DNA from: Anaerosporobacter sp031551385 | GTDB lineage: Bacteria; Bacillota; Clostridia; Lachnospirales; Lachnospiraceae | Length of the DNA stretch: 64,000 bases | Assembly: GCF_031551385.1 (NCBI RefSeq) | Contig: NZ_JAVBNS010000005.1 | Coordinates: 1 to 64,000 of the forward strand | Direction of reading: 5' to 3' | Shown: positions 1 through 9,107 of the stretch, in pieces | How the letters are laid out: every line of letters begins with the position of its first letter | How positions within the stretch are numbered: the stretch's first letter is position 1 | Notes under the pieces: model-generated | What the model was told of the DNA's origin: nothing | What the model saw: only the letters and a program-made list of their open reading frames with translations | Databases searched by the model: none | Made by a program: the position numbers and the translations under genes

Positions 1-44
1 TCAAATATACTGATTTGTTGTGAGGTATTTGATGAGAAAGACAT
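1..44 (-). CDS. start of a minus-strand gene cut by the window edge, possibly a transposase
   Basis: Only the first 14 codons lie in the window; they read MSFSSNTSQQISIF on the minus strand. The start is supported by an AAAGGAG ribosome site just upstream (about 50-57) and by a minus-strand TATAAT box at 72-77. The N-terminus, rich in Ser, Thr and Gln with a QQISIF segment, reminds me of IS1182-type transposases from Clostridia, but 14 residues cannot decide this. A perfect 7-bp inverted repeat centred on C121 (114-128) lies between this start and the next gene and could be an operator or an element end. Confidence 0.4.
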   Translation of the reverse strand, partial: MSFSSNTSQQISIF

Positions 45-223
45 ATGATCACTCCTTTTCTTAATACCTCAATTATACCATATTTGAAGATAATATATTA
101 AATTTTCAAGGTTCAAATGGCCCATTTGTCGGGCAACTCATGATATTAATAAAGTATCAGAGTCATGTACTATGTTTACATTTGAGTCAGAACAAAAGAC
201 AAACATTATTTCATCTAAGTCTA

Positions 224-232
224 TGATATAAT
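224..232 (+). promoter_or_regulatory. extended -10 promoter box for the HTH-kinase gene
   Basis: TGATATAAT gives an extended -10 with a perfect TATAAT at 227-232. No good -35 is seen at the right distance. The start codon is 36 bases downstream, with AAGGAG at 254-259. The same TGATATAAT form recurs before the DUF5692, uvrB and 59.7-kb lipoprotein genes in this window. Confidence 0.45.
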
Positions 233-267
233 TATGGCAAACCGAAATGTTTTAAGGAGTTGATTTC

Positions 268-1443
268 ATGAAATACAAGAATGCAAATGGTATATTGCCT
301 GAGGGATTAATTGATATGATACAAGACTATGTTCAAGGGGAATATATTTATATTCCGATAAGAGAAAAAACAAATGTTAATGAATCAACAGACTATAAAG
401 TTGAGTTGCAGAAAAGAGATTCTCACATATATACAAAGCATTTGGAAGGGTTAAATAATAAAAGAATAGCACAGCTATATAATTTGGCAGAATCAAGTAT
501 AAGAAGAATTATAATAAATCAAAGAAAGAAGTATGATATGATGAGAGAGAAAGTTGATAAAATTATTACCAAGTGGGAAGTCAAATCAGATGTTATAACG
601 CAGATATATAATACGGTTTGGCAAGTTGGAGAAGATTACATGCTAAAGGTTTATGAAGATAAAAGCATGTTAGAAAGAAATATAAAGATAATGAGCATAC
701 TGGCGGGAATGAAAGTTCCTGTAGGGGAGATTATTGATACAAAGGACAATAAAACATTTGCAAGTGATGGGAATTACTATTATATCCTTTGCAGCAGGTT
801 GTCTGGAAATAATATTGTTACTATAAATGATGATATAAATACTGTATCTCAAATGGGGCAAATTATTGCTGATTTACACTTGGCTTTTCTAAAATGCGAA
901 GAGCAGGAATCGTTTTGGGACAATAGTTTGTTGGAAGAAATGAATGGCTGGGTAAAACAATCATTAGAGAATAATGAGTGGAAATATATTGAGAAAGAAA
1001 GCTATGAAATGATTGTGTCAAACCTAGAATCTTTGTATAAAAATTTACCTGTGCAACTCATTCATCGAGATGTTCATTTTGGAAATTTCTTATTTGATAA
1101 AAGAGAATTTTCTGGATATATCGATTTTGATTTAAGTCAGAGAAATATAAGAATATTTGATTTGTGTTATTTCCTTTTGGGGTTACTTTCAGAAAAAGAA
1201 AAGTTTGAGATAACCGAAAATCAATGGTTTGAAATATTGAAAAATGTATTTGAGGGGTATGAGAAAAAGATAAAACTGTCAGAGGAAGAGAAAAAAGTAG
1301 TACCATATGTTATGGAATGTATTGAACTTTTATTTGCTGCTTATTTTCTAAATCAGAAGGATACACGTTTAGCGGATAGTGCAATACAAATATTTAATTT
1401 TGTAAAAGCGCAGGAAGAGCAGATTTGGCATTGTATTAATTAA
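268..1443 (+). CDS. HTH domain fused to an aminoglycoside/choline kinase-like phosphotransferase
   Basis: This 391-residue protein joins two domains. Residues 1 to about 90 resemble the small clostridial CD3324/Mor-type helix-turn-helix family: a GILPEGLIDMIQDYVQGEYIYIP opening, broken here as GILPEGLI then DMIQDYVQ, and a helix-turn-helix of the form NNKRIAQLYNLAESSIRRII. Residues of about 100-385 form an APH-fold kinase domain with the Brenner motif H266-R267-D268 followed by N273, and the metal-binding D286 in IDFD. All catalytic residues are present, so phosphorylation of a small hydroxylated substrate or antibiotic is expected. The substrate cannot be read from the sequence, and resistance should not be assumed. 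The gene is alone, with its own promoter and ribosome site. The fusion suggests a DNA-binding or DNA-tethered kinase, which is inference. Confidence 0.75.
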   Translation: MKYKNANGILPEGLIDMIQDYVQGEYIYIPIREKTNVNESTDYKVELQKRDSHIYTKHLEGLNNKRIAQLYNLAESSIRRIIINQRKKYDMMREKVDKIITKWEVKSDVITQIYNTVWQVGEDYMLKVYEDKSMLERNIKIMSILAGMKVPVGEIIDTKDNKTFASDGNYYYILCSRLSGNNIVTINDDINTVSQMGQIIADLHLAFLKCEEQESFWDNSLLEEMNGWVKQSLENNEWKYIEKESYEMIVSNLESLYKNLPVQLIHRDVHFGNFLFDKREFSGYIDFDLSQRNIRIFDLCYFLLGLLSEKEKFEITENQWFEILKNVFEGYEKKIKLSEEEKKVVPYVMECIELLFAAYFLNQKDTRLADSAIQIFNFVKAQEEQIWHCIN

Positions 1444-1478
1444 GTGATTACAACATCTAATCACATGTTTTGTGTGAT
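1444..1478 (+). terminator. weak stem-loop after the kinase gene
   Basis: A perfect 7-bp stem (GTGATTA 1444-1450 with TAATCAC 1458-1464) and an overlapping alternative stem (ATCACA with TGTGTGAT) follow the stop codon immediately. The T-tract is short, so termination is only likely. Confidence 0.4.
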
Positions 1479-1633
1479 TTGTATGCATAATTTTAGTTTG
1501 AAGAAGGAAATCCTAAAGAGTTACGTTTAGTTATGAGAATAGTAAAGTGCTATGTTTTACATTTTAGATGTGGTAAAATTCTGTTATACGATGTTGAAGA
1601 ATTTAATTAAAATAACAGAAAAAAGGAGCACAT

Positions 1634-2242
1634 ATGCAACTACTATACGGAACTGGAAATCCAGCTAAGATATCAGCAATGAAACGTAGATTAGCAGATA
1701 GTAATATTGAAATTATTGGACTAAAAGACTTAAACAAAGAGATACCAGAAGTGATTGAAGATGGGAATACACCGTTAGAGAATGCTACATTGAAGGCAAA
1801 GGCTTATTACAAAGAATATGGTATGCCAGTATTTTCGTGTGATTCAGGCTTGTATATTGATGCAATTCCAGACGAGTTACAACCAGGAGTTCATGTGAGA
1901 ACGGTAGCTGGAAAGGTACTTACAGATGCAGAGATGAGAGATTATTATTCTGGTTTGGCTGCGAAGTATGGAAATCTGAAAGCAAGATATCGAAATGCAA
2001 TATGTCTTGTGATAGATGAAGAACATATATATGGGGCGATGGATGAGAATATGGAGAGTGGAGAATTCATAATAACATCAAAATCGCATGAAAAAGTGAA
2101 AGAAGGTTTTCCGTTAGATAGCATATCAATCGATATTAAGTCGGGTAAATATTATTATGACCTTGATAAAGATGAATTGGATCAATTAGCTGTAGAGGAT
2201 GGGTTTTTGGAGTTTTTCAAGAAATATCTAGTAAAACTTTGA
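1634..2242 (+). CDS. Ham1/RdgB-like non-canonical purine NTP pyrophosphatase
   Basis: The 202-residue protein fits the ITPase/Ham1 family, which hydrolyses dITP, XTP and related deaminated nucleotides to monophosphates. It opens with the family signature GTGNPAKISAMKRRL, followed by IPEVIEDGNTPLENA and a central SCDSGLYIDA block matching the family (S/T)DDSGL motif. The length is typical (about 195-205). The ribosome site AAAAAGGAG lies just before ATG. The C-terminal third is more divergent than housekeeping RdgB proteins (the usual GYDPIF block is not obvious), so it may be a paralogue with altered substrate range. Confidence 0.8.
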   Translation: MQLLYGTGNPAKISAMKRRLADSNIEIIGLKDLNKEIPEVIEDGNTPLENATLKAKAYYKEYGMPVFSCDSGLYIDAIPDELQPGVHVRTVAGKVLTDAEMRDYYSGLAAKYGNLKARYRNAICLVIDEEHIYGAMDENMESGEFIITSKSHEKVKEGFPLDSISIDIKSGKYYYDLDKDELDQLAVEDGFLEFFKKYLVKL

Positions 2243-2335
2243 GATTCTGAATATAGATTTAAAAAATTGAAATTAATAATTTGATTTCAGGGCAATGGTA
2301 TTCTAAAAAATATAGAGCAGAAAGGGGAATAAACG

Positions 2336-3415
2336 ATGATTAAACCAAAACAACTGTCAAAAGGAGATAAAGTAGCAATTGTTAGTCTATCAAGTGGAAT
2401 GCTTGGAGAAGAATTTTGCAGTCATAATATAGAAATTGGTATAGCAAGATTGCGTGAATATGGATTAGAGCCAATATTTATGCCAAATAGTTTAAAAGGA
2501 ATTGAATATCTACATGAGCATCCTGAAAAACGAGCAGAAGACTTGATGATGGCGTTTAAAGATGACTCAATTAAAGGGATTATCTGTGCAATTGGTGGAG
2601 ATGATACCTATCGTTTGCTTCCTTACTTATTAGGGGATGAAGAATTCGTGAAATTGGTAAAGAATAGTCCAAAATTGTTTACGGGATTTTCAGATACGAC
2701 AATTAATCATTTGATGTTTTATAAATTGGGCTTGGTAACGTACTATGGACCATGTTTTATTTGTGATTTGGGTGAGATTGCGACAGATATGTTACCTTAT
2801 ACGAAAAATGCATGGGAAGGTTATTTTACTGGAGCTGAGAGAAACGAAATTACAGCTAGTGAAGTTTGGTATGAGGAACGGACGGACTTTTCCAGAGCTG
2901 CAATTGGTACAAAGCGAATTGCACATAAGGAAGAGCGAGGCTATGAGATAATACAGGGAAGTGGAAGTTTTTCAGGAAAGTTATTAGGAGGCTGCCTTGA
3001 GAGTCTGTATGACATTTTATCTGGGACAAGGTATGAGGACGAATTAGTTGTCTGTGAAAAATATACTCTTTTTCCAGAGAAAGAGGAATGGTGTGGAAAG
3101 GTATTGTTCGTAGAAACATGCGAAGAGCAACCTGAACCAGAGTTGATGAAAACCGAACTATTGAAATTGAAAGAAAAAGGTGTCTTCGATGTGGTGAATG
3201 GAATTATAGTAGGAAAGCCACAAGATGAAAAATATTATGAAGAATACAAGGATATCTTTAGAGATGTAGTGGATAATCCAGAACTTCCGATTATGTATAA
3301 TATTAATTTTGGACATGCATTGCCACGCTGTGTAATTCCATATGGGATTGAGGTTTTGGTGGATATGGATAGAAAGAAGATTGTGTTTAAAGAGAGCTTG
3401 TATGAAGCTGTTTAG
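2336..3415 (+). CDS. S66-family LD-carboxypeptidase / MccF-like peptidase
   Basis: A 359-residue member of the serine peptidase S66 family. The family contains muropeptide LD-carboxypeptidases and MccF-type enzymes that cleave aminoacyl-nucleotide antibiotics. The nucleophile sits in FTGFSDTT (Ser at about residue 119), and the Glu and His of the Ser-Glu-His triad are likely in FVETCEE (about 260) and NINFGHALP (about 330). No signal peptide is present, so it acts in the cytoplasm; the longer, MccF-like C-terminal half favours the MccF branch over LdcA. The preceding pyrophosphatase is co-oriented 93 bases upstream. Its true substrate is unknown. Confidence 0.8.
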   Translation: MIKPKQLSKGDKVAIVSLSSGMLGEEFCSHNIEIGIARLREYGLEPIFMPNSLKGIEYLHEHPEKRAEDLMMAFKDDSIKGIICAIGGDDTYRLLPYLLGDEEFVKLVKNSPKLFTGFSDTTINHLMFYKLGLVTYYGPCFICDLGEIATDMLPYTKNAWEGYFTGAERNEITASEVWYEERTDFSRAAIGTKRIAHKEERGYEIIQGSGSFSGKLLGGCLESLYDILSGTRYEDELVVCEKYTLFPEKEEWCGKVLFVETCEEQPEPELMKTELLKLKEKGVFDVVNGIIVGKPQDEKYYEEYKDIFRDVVDNPELPIMYNINFGHALPRCVIPYGIEVLVDMDRKKIVFKESLYEAV

Positions 3416-3445
3416 AAGGTAGTGATATAAGGTGCTTTTGTGATT

Positions 3446-3488
3446 AGAGGGCAGGAGATGTAGATGATACATATCCTGCTCTCTTTTT
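3446..3488 (+). terminator. rho-independent terminator after the S66 peptidase
   Basis: The 16-base arms 3446-3461 and 3469-3484 pair with two mismatched or wobble positions around a 7-base loop and are followed by a T-run. It separates the peptidase from the mannanase genes. Bases 3489-3742 are AT-rich and show nothing else I can support. Confidence 0.75.
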
Positions 3489-3742
3489 GAGTTCATACAA
3501 AGTATTTTTGCGGGAACGAAAGAATTTTTGCATACTGAGATAGGTAGTTTTAGTAAGTAAATATTTTGAATTGTTATAATTAATAGTAGGTTGGGTAAAA
3601 TTAATTTGATTTGAATATATTTTAGTTAAAATGATATTTGCGCATTTTGAAAGAAAAACAGTTGGAATGTTTGAAATTAGTCTGCAAATAGTGAAAACAT
3701 ACAATGAAATGTCAAATTAATCAAAAAATATATTAAAATAAC

Positions 3743-3771
3743 TTGACATATAACTTAAAATGAGATATAAC
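3743..3771 (+). promoter_or_regulatory. promoter of the first mannanase gene
   Basis: TTGACA (3743-3748), a 17-base spacer and TATAAC (3766-3771) form a near-consensus vegetative promoter. It would give an untranslated leader of roughly 235 bases before the mannanase start at 4013. No second promoter of similar quality is seen between the two mannanase genes. Confidence 0.65.
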
Positions 3772-3877
3772 TTTAAGTAGAAATTAACAAAAATAAGCAT
3801 ATAAGAATAGGACTAAAGGCTAAAAATGACTAAAAATTAGTTAAAGTACATATTTGAGGGGTGTACAGTGTTTTGAA

Positions 3878-3915
3878 TTTCAATGTTTCTTAGTAATTGC
3901 TAAGAAGCAATGAAA
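3878..3915 (+). promoter_or_regulatory. long stem-loop in the mannanase leader
   Basis: Arms 3878-3893 and 3900-3915 pair along 16 positions with one mismatch and one wobble around the hexaloop TAATTG. No T-tract follows, so it is not a normal terminator. An mRNA-stabilising or regulator-binding structure is possible. The rest of 3772-4012 is AT-rich sequence ending in the GGAGG site. Confidence 0.45.
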
Positions 3916-4012
3916 TAGAATGTCTTTATTAAAATAATAAAATAGGAGGGGAGAGCATAGAGAGGTTTCATAATAAAGGCAAAAAACTATATTGTATTAG
4001 GAGGATTTTAGT

Positions 4013-7000
4013 ATGAGAAGGGGTTTATCTTTATTGATGTCAGCTGCAATGGTTGTTTCATTAGTATTCCCAAGTAATGTAAAGGCGAGTACAAACAACA
4101 TGTTCGTAGGCGCATCAAACGATACAGGAATTGTATCAAACGAGGTGTACAAGATTAGCGCAAAGCATAGTGGGAAAATGCTTACTGTATCTGGGGGAAG
4201 TACAAGCGATGGTGGCAATGTACAGCAGAATACAGATAATGGTAGTAGCAATCAACAATGGAAGGTAGTTGATGCAGGAAATGGCTATTACAAATTGCTA
4301 GCAGTAAATAGTGGAAAAGCACTTGATGTAGAAGGTGGATACACTCACGATGGTGCAAACGTTCAACAATGGTCAGATAATGGTTCATCACATCAAAAAT
4401 GGAGAATCGTAGGTACAAATGACGGCTATTATAAATTGATTGCTGAATGTAGTGGGAAGGCACTTGATGTAGAAGGCGGATATACTCATGATGGTGCAAA
4501 TGTACAACAATGGTCAGACAATGGGAATGACCAACAAAGATGGAAATTCACAAAAGTTTCAGCAACAAATCCAGATCCAAGTACGGATCCAGACCCAAGT
4601 GTAAATGAAGATGTAGAAGCACCTTCAACTCCAAGTGGTCTTAAATCAGTTTCTCAAACAACAAATTCAGCAACAGTAAGCTGGAATGCATCAACTGATA
4701 ATGTTGGAGTAGTAGGATACGATGTTTATGTTAATGATTCATATGTTGGAACAACAACAGCTACAGCATATACAGCAACGGGATTAAACCAAAACATTAC
4801 ATATACAATCTCTGTACAAGCAAAAGATGCTGCTGGAAACAAATCAAGTAAGAGTAGCGTGAATGTAACAACAAATAAGACACCACAAGAGACTGTTAGT
4901 GACGGATTCTATATTAAGGGAACAACTTTATATGATGCAAATGGTAATCCATTCGTTATGAGAGGAATTAATCATGCTTATGCATGGTATCAAGGAAAAG
5001 AAAACATAGCAATTCCAGCAATCGCCGCAACTGGAGCTAACTGTGTAAGAATTGTACTTGGAGATGGACAACAATGGGATAAGACATCGTTAGCACAATT
5101 ACAAAGCTTAATTCAATTATGTGAACAAAACAAGTTAGTTGCTATTGTAGAAGTACATGATGCTACAGGTTCTGATAGTATTTCTGATATTGAGAAAGCA
5201 GGACAATACTGGATTGAAATGAAAAATGCATTAATCGGACATGAAAAAACAGTTATCCTTAACATTGCAAATGAATGGGCAGGAGCTTGGGACGGAAAGA
5301 ACTGGTGTGATGGTTATACTTCTGTTATACCAAAACTTAGAGATGCAGGAATTAAGAATACCATTATGGTTGACTGTGCTGGTTGGGGACAATACCCACA
5401 ATCTATCTTTGACTATGGTAAAACAGTAGCACAATCAGATAAACTTAAAAATACAATGTTCTCAATTCATATGTATGAATATGCAGGTGCTCCTGGCGTT
5501 GTAAAATCAAACATTGATTCTGCATTAAACATTGGATATCCAGTTTGTATTGGAGAGTTCGGAATTAGACATACAGATGGTGATGTTGATGAAGCAACAA
5601 TTATGAGCTACTGTGAAGAAAAAGGTGCTGGATACATTGCTTGGTCATGGAAAGGTAACGGAGACACTTGGGCTTATCTTGATATGGTAAATGACTGGGA
5701 AGGTACTTCATTAACAGAACAAGGTAGAATTATTATTAATGGTCAATATGGTATTAAAGCAACATCAAAAGTTTGTTCTGTATTTAGTTATACAGGTGTA
5801 GTTGATAATGAAGCTCCAACAGTACCATCAAATGTAACAGGAAGAGCTACTAGCTACAATTCTGTAGAATTAAACTGGGGAGCATCAACAGATAATACTG
5901 GTGTAGTAGCATATAATATTTATCAAGATGGAGTATTAGTTGATATTAGTCAATCAAATAGCCATACAGTAAAATATTTAAAAGCAAACAAAGCTTACAC
6001 ATTTTCTGTAAGTGCATTAGATGCAGCAGGAAATGAATCAGCGAAAAGTAATGTAGTAAGCGTTACAACACTTGATAGTAACGACAAAGAAGCGCCAACT
6101 GTACCAGCTAATGTAAAAGGTACAGCTTCAGTAACAACAGCAAACCTATCATGGACTGCATCAACAGATAACGTTGGAGTAGAAGGTTACATCGTATATC
6201 AAGATGGAGTTAAATTAGGCGTTACAACAAAAACAAGTTATGCAGTAACTGGATTAGCACAAAGTACAGCATATACATTTACAGTAGCAGCATTTGACGA
6301 TGCAGGAAATGAATCAGCAAAAAGTGCACCACTTGTATTAACAACAGGGGACAAGAGTGTATTCACTGAAATTAATCCAGGTATCATTGCGAACTATGAT
6401 GATTGGTATGTAGGTATTAACGGAAGTGATAAGCCACAGGCAGCAACAGTAGCAAAGATTACAAAACTTGAAACTGGCGGGATGGAGATGTCATTCAATC
6501 TTGCAACAGAAAACTATCCATGTTTCCAAGTTGATCCAAAAGTAACATTAGATTTAAGCGCATACAAAAACATGAACATTGTTGTGACAAATCCAAATGA
6601 AAAAGAAATCCAACTTCAAACAATCGTAAAAGATGGTGATTGGGAATGGGTTGAGCCAGCACAATATGTTAAGATTCCAGCGAAAACAACTGTAATGGTA
6701 ACAGTTCCACTAGCAAAGATTGCTACAAAATCAGCAAACAGACTTATTCTTCGTGTACAAGCTGGTGGTGGCGGATTTGCAGGTAGTCTTGAAGTTCATG
6801 CAATTGATTTCGATTTAGCAGATGGAATCTACGATTCTACAATTGCAGAAATGAATAGACCAAAATCAGCAAGCTATTATGCTTGGGATTTCGCAGAGTC
6901 TTCATTTGCTAAAACAACAGCAAGTGGATTACTAGATGAAACAATCTTTGTAAAATACGAAAATGTAACCGTTGAAGATGCAGCAGGTGTTTCAACAGAA

Positions 7001-7378
7001 ACGCAACCAGGATTAGGAACAGGACAAGATTGGTCACAATATGCAAGTCTTTCTTGTACATTAACAAACAAAGGAACACAAGCAATTCATGTATCATTAG
7101 TACTACGTACTGGTGGTGGTTGGACATGGCAAGAAACAGGTGGACAAACTGCGACTGATAAAACAACGGAAAGAATCATCGAACCAGGTGAATCTGTTGA
7201 TGTAGTATATGATTTTGGAGCATTAATCTGGAAATCAGCACTTACAAAATGGGTTAACGCTGATGCATTACAAGGTTCTACTGATGTGAAAGGTGTTCAA
7301 TTTAAGATTTACACAGGTGCAGGAGAAGCTCCAGCAACTGGAACATTAGAAATATCTGATTTCAGTCTTGATTTTTAA
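4013..7378 (+). CDS. secreted modular GH5 (subfamily 8-like) endo-beta-1,4-mannanase
   Basis: A 1121-residue secreted enzyme. Domains in order: signal peptide (cleavage near A25); ricin-type beta-trefoil/CBM13-like module with three repeats, each with Q..W (about 40-185); fibronectin type III (205-290); GH5 catalytic domain (297-590); two more Fn3 domains (600-780); two C-terminal beta-sandwich modules (785-940 and 950-1121), probably carbohydrate-binding. The catalytic domain matches bacterial GH5_8 mannanases (FVMRGINHAYAW, VEVHDATG, SIHMYEYAG); E421 in NIANEW is the predicted acid/base and E515 in IGEFG the nucleophile. It should cut the backbone of mannan or glucomannan outside the cell. 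No dockerin or SLH domain is present, so the enzyme is probably free rather than cellulosomal. The next gene is a shorter paralogue. Mannan specificity rests on family resemblance. Confidence 0.87.
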   Translation: MRRGLSLLMSAAMVVSLVFPSNVKASTNNMFVGASNDTGIVSNEVYKISAKHSGKMLTVSGGSTSDGGNVQQNTDNGSSNQQWKVVDAGNGYYKLLAVNSGKALDVEGGYTHDGANVQQWSDNGSSHQKWRIVGTNDGYYKLIAECSGKALDVEGGYTHDGANVQQWSDNGNDQQRWKFTKVSATNPDPSTDPDPSVNEDVEAPSTPSGLKSVSQTTNSATVSWNASTDNVGVVGYDVYVNDSYVGTTTATAYTATGLNQNITYTISVQAKDAAGNKSSKSSVNVTTNKTPQETVSDGFYIKGTTLYDANGNPFVMRGINHAYAWYQGKENIAIPAIAATGANCVRIVLGDGQQWDKTSLAQLQSLIQLCEQNKLVAIVEVHDATGSDSISDIEKAGQYWIEMKNALIGHEKTVILNIANEWAGAWDGKNWCDGYTSVIPKLRDAGIKNTIMVDCAGWGQYPQSIFDYGKTVAQSDKLKNTMFSIHMYEYAGAPGVVKSNIDSALNIGYPVCIGEFGIRHTDGDVDEATIMSYCEEKGAGYIAWSWKGNGDTWAYLDMVNDWEGTSLTEQGRIIINGQYGIKATSKVCSVFSYTGVVDNEAPTVPSNVTGRATSYNSVELNWGASTDNTGVVAYNIYQDGVLVDISQSNSHTVKYLKANKAYTFSVSALDAAGNESAKSNVVSVTTLDSNDKEAPTVPANVKGTASVTTANLSWTASTDNVGVEGYIVYQDGVKLGVTTKTSYAVTGLAQSTAYTFTVAAFDDAGNESAKSAPLVLTTGDKSVFTEINPGIIANYDDWYVGINGSDKPQAATVAKITKLETGGMEMSFNLATENYPCFQVDPKVTLDLSAYKNMNIVVTNPNEKEIQLQTIVKDGDWEWVEPAQYVKIPAKTTVMVTVPLAKIATKSANRLILRVQAGGGGFAGSLEVHAIDFDLADGIYDSTIAEMNRPKSASYYAWDFAESSFAKTTASGLLDETIFVKYENVTVEDAAGVSTETQPGLGTGQDWSQYASLSCTLTNKGTQAIHVSLVLRTGGGWTWQETGGQTATDKTTERIIEPGESVDVVYDFGALIWKSALTKWVNADALQGSTDVKGVQFKIYTGAGEAPATGTLEISDFSLDF

Positions 7379-7400
7379 TCATTACATTTGATAGTAAAGG

Positions 7401-7432
7401 AAAAAACTATATTGTATTAGGAGGATTTAAGT
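7401..7432 (+). repeat. duplicated ribosome-binding leader of the mannanase genes
   Basis: The 32 bases before the second mannanase start match 3981-4012 before the first with a single difference, including the GGAGG site. The identity continues into the signal-peptide coding region. This marks the boundary of a tandem gene duplication rather than two independently acquired genes. Confidence 0.85.
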
Positions 7433-8902
7433 ATGAGAAGAGGTTTATCCTTATTGATGTCAGCTGCAATGGTTGTTTCGCTACTATTCCCTGGTAATGT
7501 AAAGGCGAGTACAAACAACATTTTCGTAGGCGCATCAAACGATACAGGAATTGTATCGAACGAGGTTTACAAGATTAGTGCTAAGCATAGTGGAAAAATG
7601 CTTACGGTATCTGGGGGAAGTACAAGTGATCGTGCAAATGTAGAGCAGAATGCAGACAATGGAAGTAGCAGTCAACAATGGAAAGTAGTTGATGTGGGAA
7701 ATGGCTATTACAAATTGTTATCTGTGAATAGTGGAAAAGCACTTGATGTAGAAGGTGGATACACGCATGACGGTGCAAACATACAACAATGGTCAGATAA
7801 TGGTTCATCACATCAAAGATGGAGAATCGTAAGTACAAATGATGGTTATTATAAACTGATTGCAGAATGTAGCGGGAAAGCCCTTGATGTATATGGTGGA
7901 TTTACTCATGATGGTGCAAATGTTCAACAATGGTCAGACAATGGGAATAGCCAACAAAGATGGAAATTCACAAAGGTTTCAGCAACAAATCCAGACCAAA
8001 AGCCAGTTAGTGACGGATTTTATATTAAGGGAACAACTCTATATGATGCAAATGGTAATCCATTTGTTATGAGAGGAATTAATCATGCTTATGCATGGTA
8101 TCAAGGAAAAGAAAACATAGCAATTCCAGCAATCGCCAAGACTGGAGCAAATTGTGTAAGAATCGTACTTGGGGATGGACAACAATGGGATAAGACATCG
8201 TTATCACAATTACAAAGTCTAATTCAATTGTGTGAACAAAACAAATTAGTTGCTATTGTGGAAGTACATGATGCTACAGGTTCAGATAGTATTTCTGATA
8301 TTGAGAGAGCAGGACAATATTGGATTGAAATGAAAAATGCATTAATCGGACACGAAAAAACAGTTATCCTTAACATTGCAAATGAATGGGCTGGAGCTTG
8401 GGACGGAAAGAACTGGTGTAACGGTTATACATCTGTAATACCAAAGCTTAGAAATGCAGGAATTAAGAATACAATCATGGTTGACTGTGCTGGTTGGGGT
8501 CAATACCCACAATCTATCTTTGACTATGGTAAAACAGTAGCACAATCTGATAACCTTAAAAATACAATGTTCTCAATACATATGTATGAATATGCAGGTG
8601 CTCCTGGCGTTGTAAAATCTAACATCGATGCGGCATTAAATATCGGATATCCACTTTGCATTGGCGAGTTTGGAATCAGACATACAAATGGTGACGTTGA
8701 TGAAGCAACAATTATGAGCTACTGTCAAGAAAAAGGTGCTGGATACATGGCATGGTCATGGAAAGGTAACGGAGATGATTGGGCTTATCTTGATATGGTA
8801 AATGATTGGGAAGGTACGTCCTTAACAGAACAAGGTAGAATTATTATTAATGGACAATATGGTATTAAAGCAACATCAAAAAGATGTTCTGTATTTAATT
8901 AA
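7433..8902 (+). CDS. secreted GH5 (subfamily 8-like) mannanase, short paralogue
   Basis: A 489-residue paralogue of the preceding enzyme. It keeps the signal peptide, the three-repeat CBM13-like module and the GH5 domain, and lacks all Fn3 domains and both C-terminal modules. A short NPDQKP linker (about residues 188-193) replaces the first Fn3. Catalytic residues are retained: E318 in NIANEW and E412 in IGEFG. Near-identity of the shared parts and the copied leader imply recent tandem duplication. The short form lacks the extra modules and may act better on soluble or accessible mannan, which is inference. It is probably co-transcribed from the promoter at 3743, since only 54 bases separate the genes. 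Confidence 0.87.
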   Translation: MRRGLSLLMSAAMVVSLLFPGNVKASTNNIFVGASNDTGIVSNEVYKISAKHSGKMLTVSGGSTSDRANVEQNADNGSSSQQWKVVDVGNGYYKLLSVNSGKALDVEGGYTHDGANIQQWSDNGSSHQRWRIVSTNDGYYKLIAECSGKALDVYGGFTHDGANVQQWSDNGNSQQRWKFTKVSATNPDQKPVSDGFYIKGTTLYDANGNPFVMRGINHAYAWYQGKENIAIPAIAKTGANCVRIVLGDGQQWDKTSLSQLQSLIQLCEQNKLVAIVEVHDATGSDSISDIERAGQYWIEMKNALIGHEKTVILNIANEWAGAWDGKNWCNGYTSVIPKLRNAGIKNTIMVDCAGWGQYPQSIFDYGKTVAQSDNLKNTMFSIHMYEYAGAPGVVKSNIDAALNIGYPLCIGEFGIRHTNGDVDEATIMSYCQEKGAGYMAWSWKGNGDDWAYLDMVNDWEGTSLTEQGRIIINGQYGIKATSKRCSVFN

Positions 8903-8943
8903 TAAAATAAAAATTCTAATTCTTAAAATTATAAGTTAAAAAA

Positions 8944-9038
8944 GAAAAGCTCTTTGCTATATCAGTGAAGTAGATTTATTAGAGGTTGCTGCGAATGGTA
9001 ACTTAGAATCTGCATCAATGATAAGCAAGAGCTTTTTT
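8944..9038 (+). terminator. terminator-like hairpin after the mannanases
   Basis: AAAAGCTCTTTGCT near 8945-8958 pairs with AGCAAGAGCTTTTTT near 9023-9037 across a loop of about 65 bases, ending in a T6 run. The long loop is unusual. The hairpin can work in both directions because A-runs flank the left arm. Confidence 0.5.
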
Positions 9039-9107
9039 CTTCTAATTCATCATAATATATGCTAGAATAGATACGGATATATAATTGGTTGAAAAGGACG
9101 TGACTAT

